19,690 nucleotides of DNA, from positions 1 to 19,690 of the forward strand of contig DASVGR010000073.1 in NCBI GenBank assembly GCA_036379395.1. The letters run 5' to 3'. The notes beneath the pieces were generated by a model, which was not told the DNA's origin, ran no database searches, and saw only the letters and a program-made list of their open reading frames with translations. Positions within the stretch are counted from its first letter, which is position 1; every line of letters begins with the position of its first letter. This document shows, in pieces, positions 9,290 through 17,482 of the stretch. The position numbers and the translations under genes were made by a program. The stretch is from Oleiagrimonas sp036379395. Its GTDB lineage: Bacteria; Pseudomonadota; Gammaproteobacteria; Xanthomonadales; Rhodanobacteraceae.

Positions 9290-10063
9290 TCAGTTGTTGT
9301 CGCTCGACCGACGCGAACCGGTGACGAAGAAGTCGTGCAGGTCGTGGGCAAAATCATCGAACTGGGCCAGCGTGACGCGGTTGGCACGGGCGAAGAAGTT
9401 GTAGGCCAACACGGCCGGGATGGCGGTCACCAGACCCAGGGCGGTCATGTACAACGCCTGGCCCACCGGACCGGCAACGGTCGTGATGGAAGCCTGACCC
9501 GACGAACCGATGTTCACCAGGGCGTGCACGATGCCCAGCACGGTACCGAGCAGACCGACGTACACGGCGGCGGAACCCACGGCGGCCAGCAGCGTCAAAC
9601 CGCTTTCCAGGCGCACGCTTTCACGGGCGATGGATTGGCGCAGGGCACGATCGATGAATTCCGAGCGATCCAGGCTGTCAGCCAAGGCACCGGCATCGGC
9701 CTTCTGGTGATGCGTGGCAGCCATGGCGCAATCCAGGGCAATCTTGGAGAACGGCTCGCCAGCGGGCTGTTCTTCCATGGCACGGATGGAATCCTGGGCG
9801 GAACCCGCATCCCAGAACTGCCGCACCACTTTTTCGGAACGCGAACGCACCATGGCATTGCGAATGCCGTTGAAGATGATGAAGAACCAAGAGCACGCGG
9901 ACATGATGATCAGGACGATCAACACGGCCCAGTCCGTTCCGGACATGTCATGCAGGAACTGGGAGAAACTCAGGCCCTGGGCCAGCGCCTGGGACTTGTC
10001 GACGGCCTGTGCGGCGGGAGCCTGCAACGCGGCCAGCTGGTCGATGGTGTGTAGAAAGAACAT
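9290..10063 (-). CDS. exbB: ExbB/TolQ/MotA-family proton channel protein
   Basis: A 257-residue protein with three membrane segments at about residues 45-66, 156-183 and 200-224, the standard ExbB topology. Conserved family stretches are YVGLLGTVLGIVHAL in the second helix and VGQALYMTALGLVTAIPAVLAYN in outline in the third (residues 200-222). The pentameric ExbB channel surrounds ExbD helices and drives TonB. ATG at 10063 is chosen over the in-frame TTG at 10084 because AAAGGTAG, a good ribosome-binding site, stands just before it. The gene begins 52 bases after the tonB stop and is followed closely by exbD1. Confidence 0.94.
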   Translation of the reverse strand: MFFLHTIDQLAALQAPAAQAVDKSQALAQGLSFSQFLHDMSGTDWAVLIVLIIMSACSWFFIIFNGIRNAMVRSRSEKVVRQFWDAGSAQDSIRAMEEQPAGEPFSKIALDCAMAATHHQKADAGALADSLDRSEFIDRALRQSIARESVRLESGLTLLAAVGSAAVYVGLLGTVLGIVHALVNIGSSGQASITTVAGPVGQALYMTALGLVTAIPAVLAYNFFARANRVTLAQFDDFAHDLHDFFVTGSRRSSDNN

Positions 10064-10115
10064 ATCGCTACCTTTGAGAGTCAAGCTGATTGCAACAAAG
10101 TGTCGGTAATGGCTA

Positions 10116-10778
10116 CTAGAAGCCGCCTTGGAGAGTGAAGTTCACGGAAATGCGTGCCCAGCCCACGATGGGTTTGCCGTCCTTGGTCGAAGGGTTGAAC
10201 AACCAGCCCTTCGCGGCACGCACTGCGGCACGATCCAGCTCGCGATAGCCACTGGATTTGTCCACCTTGACCTCGATGGCGTGACCATCCGTCCCCACTT
10301 CGACCAGCAGCACGACCACACCCTGGTGGCGCATGCGCCGTGCCTGCGGCGGATAGCGGGGCGGATGCCGCATGCGGTACGACATGTTGCTGCTCGCCTG
10401 CGTGATCGTCGGCGGCGGCGGCGGTGAAGGCGGCGCCGGCGGCGGTGCGGCAACAGCATTGCTCGACTGCTCCTGTACCGGCGGCGGCGGCGCCGGCGGC
10501 GGCGGCATCGGCGGCGGCTTGACCATCTGGATGATCTTCGGCGGCGGCTGCTTGGGCGGCTCCGGCGGCGGCGGTGGTGGTGGTGGCGGCGGCGGCGGCG
10601 GCTGGATAAAGGTCACTTGTGTCACATGCTCCTTTTCCTGCTGCTGCTGATGCTGCGAAGCGGCAGGGCGAAGGACCATCATGAACACGGCCACATGCAG
10701 GGCAACAACGCCCGCATATGCGCTAGTGCGCCTCCAGCTGAACTGCTTTCGGCCGTTGTTGTCTGTACTTGAGGCCAT
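10116..10778 (-). CDS. tonB: TonB energy-transducing protein
   Basis: A 220-residue TonB. The cytoplasmic N-terminus is short, and the single membrane helix at about 20-38 carries His28, in the position of the functionally important histidine of the TonB helix. A Gln-rich stretch (QHQQQQEKE) leads into a proline-rich periplasmic spacer (60-123) with an uninterrupted run of 13 prolines (60-72). The C-terminal TonB domain (about 140-217) contains RYPPQARRMRHQG, VGTDGHAIEVKVDKSSG and GWLFNPSTKDGKPIVGWARI, the part that contacts the TonB box of outer-membrane receptors. The proline run is encoded by an almost pure GGC/GGT triplet tract at about 10563-10602. The start has a weak ribosome-binding site; no better in-frame start precedes the helix. 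Confidence 0.93.
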   Translation of the reverse strand: MASSTDNNGRKQFSWRRTSAYAGVVALHVAVFMMVLRPAASQHQQQQEKEHVTQVTFIQPPPPPPPPPPPPPEPPKQPPPKIIQMVKPPPMPPPPAPPPPVQEQSSNAVAAPPPAPPSPPPPPTITQASSNMSYRMRHPPRYPPQARRMRHQGVVVLLVEVGTDGHAIEVKVDKSSGYRELDRAAVRAAKGWLFNPSTKDGKPIVGWARISVNFTLQGGF

Positions 10779-10810
10779 CAGTTATACGTAATCCGTCAAA
10801 TGAATACGGC

Positions 10811-10860
10811 TGCTGAATGGAACTCAGCAACCCCCCTGACGCAAGCCGCTGCACGGCTTG
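10811..10860 (-). other. Two hairpins in the tonB upstream region
   Basis: CAAGCCG (10842-10848) pairs perfectly with CGGCTTG (10854-10860) across a 5-base loop, and TGCTGA (10811-10816) with TCAGCA (10824-10829) across 7 bases; between them lies a run of six C (G on the minus strand). Both lie in the 185-base gap before tonB and would be in its leader if transcription starts upstream, for example near the CTATACA at 10906-10912. Neither is followed by a U-run on the minus strand. Confidence 0.4.
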
Positions 10861-10963
10861 TGAAAGGCCAGAAATGATTCACGGTACACCAGCGAAACAT
10901 GTTTGTATAGCGAGCGGAAATAGCCATGAATCATGCTCAAAACAGGTCCCTGACGGGGTGTCG

Positions 10964-12277
10964 TCAGTACCCTGCCTTGTGCAGCCAGGCCTTGGCTGCG
11001 GTACTTGTCTCGGGATCAGCCGCGGCCTTGCGCATGGCCTTGACGGCCGCCGGCTTGTTCTTGGCGTGCTGGTACGCCGAGGCAATCACCATGTAAGCCC
11101 TGCCCTTGTGCTTGGTGTCCTTGGCCAGCGCCTTGCGCGCGGCCGATGCCGCCGACTGGTACTTGCCCGAGTCGGCGAGCAACTGGGCCACCTGCAGGTC
11201 GGCACTGCCGTCATGACCCAGGGCAGCGGCCTTTTCATACGAAGCCAGGGCGGCATGCGTGTTGCCGGCCAGCAGGTTGGAGTCACCCTGCAGCTTGTAG
11301 AAGTTGAAATCGGGTTTGACGATGCCCTTGCCGACGCCTTCCTTCAGCACACCAAGAGCCTTTTCTGCATAAGGCTTGGGGTCCTGGTTGGAGTTCTGTC
11401 CCGTGATGAGGTAGAGCTTGGCGAAGTTTTCGTAGTTGGTCGCGGAGGTCAGCTGATTGAGGCTTTGCGCCTTCTGCAGCTCCTTGATCGCTTCATCGTA
11501 CTTGTTCGACTGCATCAGAAGCACGATGAGATTGTGCCGCGTGGTCGCGTCATTGGGGTTGGCGGCCAGCTGCTTTTTCGCCATGGCGATGCCTTGGCCG
11601 GCTTGGCCGGTTTCGGCATAGCTGGCGGCCAGCACCTGATCCCAGTTCTTGTGGGTGGTGGTGGTGAGCGACTTGGCCTTCTGGATGGCCGGGATGGCGG
11701 CTTTGTAGTTCTGCAGCTGGTAGTCGATGATGCCCTCCAGACCGTACGAATCGGCCGTCTCGCGCTTGCCCTGGCTGCGCCAATCGTGGAGGGTGTCCAG
11801 CGCCTTCTGGTACTGGCCGTCGCTGTAGTAGAACTGCGCCAGCTCGTACATCAGCTGAAAGTGCGTGTCGTTGGGCAGGGCGTTGGTGGCCAGCGCCTTC
11901 GTCAGGTCGGTAATGGCCAGCTTGACGTTCTGCTGGTGATACTGGAGGTTGGCCAGCGCCTGCAGCGCAATGGCCTTGACGTAGTTGTTCTTGGTCGTCT
12001 CGCCCGACGCGTAGCCCGACAGGGCCTTTTCGGCGGCGGCGACATTGCCGGCCTTGACGGCCGCGATGCCGGCATTGAGGTTGTCGGCTTCCTTCTTGGT
12101 GACCGGCTGCGGCTTCGGCGATTTGCGCGTCGCGTTCGGATACAGCTCCGGCTGCTTCTGGCTTTGTTGGTCGTTCGAATGGTCACGCGGGCCGGGCTGT
12201 GCCAGCGCCAGACCGCTTGAAATCGCCAACGCCAGCGCGGTGCCGGCCAGCATCTTGGACATCGATCCCAGCTTCAT
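10964..12277 (-). CDS. Periplasmic tetratricopeptide-repeat protein next to tonB
   Basis: A 437-residue protein with a Sec signal peptide (KLGSMSKM, a hydrophobic core and an ALA-Q cleavage site after residue 26), so it is probably periplasmic. The mature part is built of helical TPR-like repeats, for example around NYVKAIALQALANLQYHQQN, YELAQFYYSDGQYQKALDTL and SYEKAAALGHDGSADLQVAQ. These usually bind other proteins. The linker after the signal is Gln/Pro/Lys-rich. A GAGGT ribosome-binding site supports the ATG at 12277. It lies just upstream of tonB on the same strand, with 185 bases between, and I recall a TPR gene at this place in related genomes. A role in TonB-dependent uptake or in the cell envelope is an inference. 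Confidence 0.8.
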   Translation of the reverse strand: MKLGSMSKMLAGTALALAISSGLALAQPGPRDHSNDQQSQKQPELYPNATRKSPKPQPVTKKEADNLNAGIAAVKAGNVAAAEKALSGYASGETTKNNYVKAIALQALANLQYHQQNVKLAITDLTKALATNALPNDTHFQLMYELAQFYYSDGQYQKALDTLHDWRSQGKRETADSYGLEGIIDYQLQNYKAAIPAIQKAKSLTTTTHKNWDQVLAASYAETGQAGQGIAMAKKQLAANPNDATTRHNLIVLLMQSNKYDEAIKELQKAQSLNQLTSATNYENFAKLYLITGQNSNQDPKPYAEKALGVLKEGVGKGIVKPDFNFYKLQGDSNLLAGNTHAALASYEKAAALGHDGSADLQVAQLLADSGKYQSAASAARKALAKDTKHKGRAYMVIASAYQHAKNKPAAVKAMRKAAADPETSTAAKAWLHKAGY

Positions 12278-12431
12278 TGCCTACCTCGTATGGAGTGTCA
12301 CCGTGCCGATGGCACGCGGGGGAAGCTAGGAGACTACAGCGGAGATGGCCTCCAGCTCAAGTCACTTTTCCGGCATGAACACAAGTGGCTTGCGTCAGCT
12401 TGTCGGCAATCATGTTCAGGCCTTGTTGCGC

Positions 12432-12459
12432 GGCGCCATCCGGCATTGCCGGTGGCGCC
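12432..12459 (-). terminator. Stem-loop after gyrB, possible terminator
   Basis: GGCGCCA (12432-12438) pairs with TGGCGCC (12452-12458) and an inner CCGGC/GCCGG closes on a tiny loop, with one bulged base. The structure starts about 15 bases after the gyrB stop. No U-run follows on the minus strand, so termination, if any, would be weak or factor-dependent. The rest of the gap, 12278-12473, also has a CGTGCC/GGCACG hairpin at 12302-12316 in the TPR gene leader. Confidence 0.5.
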
Positions 12460-12473
12460 GTGCCGAGGCGCGG

Positions 12474-14906
<2,433 letters not shown>

Positions 14907-14952
14907 GCTGTCCTCTTGTGGTGCCATGCACGGTTGCGTGCGTAGTCTTGGA

Positions 14953-14961
14953 ATTATAGCA
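14953..14961 (-). promoter_or_regulatory. gyrB promoter with perfect extended -10
   Basis: On the minus strand this reads TGCTATAAT, an exact match to the extended -10 consensus TGnTATAAT, in an AT-rich setting. The -35 position has no good match, as is common with extended -10 promoters. It places the start of transcription near 14946, about 40 bases ahead of the gyrB ATG, so gyrB can be transcribed independently of recF. Confidence 0.68.
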
Positions 14962-14989
14962 TTTTCAGGTTTTTACGGCTTTTGCCGGG

Positions 14990-16069
14990 TCACGACGCAC
15001 GGCTTATTCGGCCCTGTTCCACGTGGAACAAGGCAGGTGACCACGGTTGCAACAGCGGCATGGGTTCAGTCCCCGTCAGCAGAACCTGTGCCTTGCTGTC
15101 GACAAGGAAATCGACCACGGCCGCTTGATGATCCACATCCAGTTCTGAAGCCAGGTCATCCAGGCAGATCAATGGCCAACTTTGCATGCTTTGCGCGTGC
15201 ACGCATGCCTGCGCCAATACGCACGCCAACGCAGCCAGCTTTTCCTGACCGCGTGACAAATGTTCGTGCCGCGGCGCTTGCTCAAACAACAGGCGCCAAT
15301 CGGCACGGTGGGCCCCCGCCAACGTGTAACCGCGATCCCGGTCCCGCTGGCGCTGTTCGCGCAAAAGCTCCGCCAAGTTGCAGGAAACATCCCAGCCGCA
15401 GCGATAGGAAAGCTTCAACGCCCCCAGTTCGGGCAGAAACCGCGAGCACAAGGCAACCAGGGCTTGCTCCAGAAGGGCAAGATAAGCCGTGCGCTGCCGA
15501 TCCAATTCCCCGGCCGCCACCGCCAGTTCGCTTTCCCACACGTCCCATTGCCCCGCGCCGAACGCCTCGCTGCGTCGCAGCAGGGCATTGCGTTGTCGCA
15601 GAGCACGACGATAACGGCTCCACCACGCCAGATCGCCATGTTCCACGTGAAACACGCCCCAATCCAGAAACTGGCGGCGCAATTCCGCGGGACCATTGAT
15701 GAGGGCATGACTGCCAGGCTCGAAACAAACCACGGCACAAAGGGCCACGACATCGCTGACCCGTGAAACCGGCTGCCCATCCACCCGCAATTGCCATTGG
15801 CCATCACGGCGTCCCAGGCCCAATCGATGCTGACCTGTCGGCTCAAGGATTTCAGCGAAAACCTGCATGTCCTGACGCCCGCGACAAATCAGGCTATCAA
15901 CATTGCCGCGCCGAAACGAGCGGCCGTAGGAAAGCAGATAACACGCTTCCAGCACGCTGGACTTGCCTGCGCCATTGGCGCCCTGCAGAAAGTTGATCCC
16001 CGGCACTGGCTGCAACGACACCTCGCGCAAGCTGCGCAAACCGTCAACAGTCAATCTTTCCAGCAGCAT
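14990..16069 (-). CDS. recF: DNA replication and repair protein RecF
   Basis: A 359-residue SMC/ABC-type ATPase that, with RecO and RecR, loads RecA at single-strand gaps. Walker A is GANGAGKSS (30-38), the signature is LSRGQEKLAAL (about 265-275), and Walker B is LICLDDLASELD near the C-terminus. ATG at 16069 is chosen because GAGGAA precedes it and MLLERLTVDGLRSL is the normal RecF N-terminus. The frame stays open to 16204, but that stretch covers a terminator and the end of dnaN. Two parS sites are embedded in the coding sequence and force the peptide FHVE followed by Gln-Gly or His-Gly in both places. A terminator separates it from dnaN, so it may depend on read-through or on a promoter inside dnaN. 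Confidence 0.96.
   Translation of the reverse strand: MLLERLTVDGLRSLREVSLQPVPGINFLQGANGAGKSSVLEACYLLSYGRSFRRGNVDSLICRGRQDMQVFAEILEPTGQHRLGLGRRDGQWQLRVDGQPVSRVSDVVALCAVVCFEPGSHALINGPAELRRQFLDWGVFHVEHGDLAWWSRYRRALRQRNALLRRSEAFGAGQWDVWESELAVAAGELDRQRTAYLALLEQALVALCSRFLPELGALKLSYRCGWDVSCNLAELLREQRQRDRDRGYTLAGAHRADWRLLFEQAPRHEHLSRGQEKLAALACVLAQACVHAQSMQSWPLICLDDLASELDVDHQAAVVDFLVDSKAQVLLTGTEPMPLLQPWSPALFHVEQGRISRAS
15015..15030. other. parS chromosome-segregation site 1
   Basis: TGTTCCACGTGGAACA is a perfect 16-base palindrome that matches the bacterial parS consensus TGTTnCACGTGnAACA exactly; I recall this CC/GG version from Pseudomonas. ParB binds such sites near the origin and spreads to form the partition complex. 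It lies in the recF coding region about 2.4 kb from the origin gap. Confidence 0.9.
15640..15655. other. parS chromosome-segregation site 2
   Basis: TGTTCCACGTGAAACA matches TGTTnCACGTGnAACA at every fixed position. It is a hybrid of the two common parS versions (C in the left half, A in the right), so it is palindromic except at that one pair. It lies 625 bases from site 1, also inside recF, about 1.7 kb from the origin gap. Confidence 0.85.
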
Positions 16070-16098
16070 GACATTCCTCGAAACGGCAGGCTTGCCAC

Positions 16099-16135
16099 AA
16101 AAAATGCCGGGGTCCGCATGGCGGAACACCCGGCA
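16099..16135 (-). terminator. Intrinsic terminator between dnaN and recF
   Basis: On the minus strand TGCCGGG pairs with CCCGGCA (16129-16135 with 16105-16111) around a nested TCCGC-CAT-GCGGA stem. The hairpin is followed directly by six U residues (A-run 16099-16104). It begins about 22 bases after the dnaN stop and ends about 30 bases before the recF start, so it lies inside what is often treated as one operon. Confidence 0.85.
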
Positions 16136-16157
16136 CGATGGCAGTACTTGGCCAAGG

Positions 16158-17258
16158 TCACAGGCGCAAAGGCATGATGACGTGGCGAGCCTGGTTGTCG
16201 TCAACGCCCTGGATCAGGCAACTGGATTGCGCGTCACGCAGATTCAGGCGTACCTGCTCGGTTTCCAGCGCGGCCAGGGCATCCATGAGATAACCGACAT
16301 TGAAGCCGACGGCCAGCTCATCCACGCGCGTCTCGGCTTCCAGCTCCTCGACAGCTTCTTCCTGCTCCGGGTTGTGCGCCACGATGCGCAGCGTGCCGGG
16401 GCTGACTTCCAGCTTCACGCCGCGATATTTCTCGTTGGACAGGATGGCTGCGCGTTGCAGCGCCATGCGCAGCGTGTCACGTGAAATGTCGACCACCTTG
16501 TCGGCACCGATGGGCAGCACGGCTTCGTAATCGGGGAAACGGCCGTCGATCAGCTTGGACGTGAACACGACATCGCCGCGTCGAACGCGCAGATGATTGC
16601 GGCCGAATTCCAGTTCGGCCATGCCTTCACCGGTTTCGAAAAGTCCCAGCAGTTCGGTGACGCCCTTGCGCGGAATGATCACCTGGCGCCGCGTCGAAGC
16701 GCCGGTTTCGACAGCCGTTTCGGCCAGGGCCAGGCGATGGCCGTCGGTCGCCACGCAACGCAGGTGGCTGTCTTCCAGTTCCAGCAGCATGCCGTTGAGG
16801 TAATAGCGCACATCCTGGTTGGCCATGGCGAAGGCCGTGCGGTCCATCAGGCGCTTGAGCACGGCTTCCGGCAATTGCAGCTTTTCGACCAGCTCGAGAT
16901 TGTCAACCGTGGGAAATTCACTGGCCGGAAGGGTTGCCAGCGTGTAGCGGCTGCGTCCGGCCTGCAGCGAGGCGCGGTCGCCGTCGACCTTGATGATGAT
17001 CTGCGCACCGTCAGGCAGCGCGCGCACGATATCGAACAATTTGCGCGCGGGCAGGGTAGTGGTGCCGTCCTCGGTCGATTCGACGGCGGTGGAAGCCACC
17101 ATTTCCACTTCAAGGTCGGTGCCCGTGAATGCGACGCGTCCGGCCTGCGCCTGGACCAGGAAATTGGCCAGAACCGGCAGGGTTTGCCGACGCTCGATGA
17201 CACCGACAACTTGTTGCAGTGGTTTGAGCAGTGCTTCGCGTTGAATCGCAAATTGCAT
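16158..17258 (-). CDS. dnaN: DNA polymerase III beta sliding clamp
   Basis: A 366-residue protein, the same length as in E. coli. The dimeric ring slides on DNA and tethers DNA polymerase III and many repair proteins. The start MQFAIQREALLKPLQQVVGV and the end RHVIMPLRL (the Met-Pro-Met/Leu-Arg-Leu tail that forms part of the partner-binding pocket) are typical of beta clamps. ATG at 17258 is preceded by AAGGGG and gives the family N-terminus; an in-frame ATG at 17276 is rejected. It lies downstream of dnaA on the same strand, with the presumed origin between them. A TATAAA at 17295-17300 (minus strand) could serve as a -10 element of its own promoter. Confidence 0.98.
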   Translation of the reverse strand: MQFAIQREALLKPLQQVVGVIERRQTLPVLANFLVQAQAGRVAFTGTDLEVEMVASTAVESTEDGTTTLPARKLFDIVRALPDGAQIIIKVDGDRASLQAGRSRYTLATLPASEFPTVDNLELVEKLQLPEAVLKRLMDRTAFAMANQDVRYYLNGMLLELEDSHLRCVATDGHRLALAETAVETGASTRRQVIIPRKGVTELLGLFETGEGMAELEFGRNHLRVRRGDVVFTSKLIDGRFPDYEAVLPIGADKVVDISRDTLRMALQRAAILSNEKYRGVKLEVSPGTLRIVAHNPEQEEAVEELEAETRVDELAVGFNVGYLMDALAALETEQVRLNLRDAQSSCLIQGVDDNQARHVIMPLRL

Positions 17259-17310
17259 GGTTGTACCCCTTGTCACCCGCTCTTCTTCCTATCTTTTATA
17301 GAGAAGCTGG

Positions 17311-17335
17311 TAGCGGTAGTAGTGCCTGTGGATGC
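17311..17335 (+). other. Candidate DnaA-trio / GC spacer / DnaA-box unwinding element
   Basis: The plus strand reads TAG CGG TAG TAG (17311-17322), then TGCC, then TGTGGATGC (17327-17335), a DnaA box with two mismatches to TGTGGATAA. The order and orientation are those of the basal unwinding system described for bacterial origins, and they match E. coli, where CTGCCC precedes the R1 box TGTGGATAA. A pyrimidine- and AT-rich stretch (17281-17302) lies on the trio side, where unwinding would begin. Confidence 0.5.
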
Positions 17336-17361
17336 AAGAATTGACGTCGAATATTCTTTTA

Positions 17362-17374
17362 AATCAATATGTTG
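17362..17374 (+). promoter_or_regulatory. Perfect IHF consensus site in oriC
   Basis: AATCAATATGTTG matches the IHF consensus WATCAANNNNTTR at every fixed position and has an AT-rich flank on its left. It lies between the weak DnaA box at 17327 and the two perfect boxes, the place where DNA bending by IHF brings origin elements together in E. coli. Confidence 0.6.
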
Positions 17375-17421
17375 CTTGTTTTTACGCAGTGGAGCATTGC
17401 TTGCGCGAAGTGTGCGTCATT

Positions 17422-17430
17422 TGTGGATAA
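17422..17430 (-). promoter_or_regulatory. DnaA box, perfect
   Basis: TGTGGATAA on the plus strand is the exact complement of the consensus TTATCCACA. It is one arm of an inverted pair with the box at 17457-17465; the centres are 35 bases apart. Confidence 0.9.
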
Positions 17431-17456
17431 GTTGACGTTGCCTGATTGTTCAACAG

Positions 17457-17465
17457 TTATCCACA
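17457..17465 (+). promoter_or_regulatory. DnaA box, perfect
   Basis: TTATCCACA exactly matches the DnaA box consensus and lies 17 bases beyond the end of dnaA, in opposite orientation to the box at 17422-17430. Confidence 0.9.
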
Positions 17466-17482
17466 GTTTTTTCGCACGTTGT

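Larger units (their letters stand above)
17259..17482. other. Putative chromosomal replication origin (oriC)
   Basis: The 224-base dnaA-dnaN gap is clearly more AT-rich than its surroundings, especially 17339-17381 and 17281-17302. It contains two perfect DnaA boxes, a weaker third box flanked by TAG trios, and a perfect IHF consensus. Position between dnaA and dnaN, as in many bacteria, together with these sites makes it the likely origin. The rpmH-dnaA gap has no good DnaA box. Confidence 0.85.

Noticed and set aside
10950..10967. CTGACG/CGTCAG hairpin at the stop codon of the TPR gene as a terminator
   Set aside because: The stem is only six base pairs and the following sequence on the minus strand has no immediate U-run.
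16473..16488. CACGTG-centred sequence in dnaN as a third parS
   Set aside because: Only the central six bases and scattered flanking bases match TGTTnCACGTGnAACA; both outer arms have mismatches at positions ParB requires.
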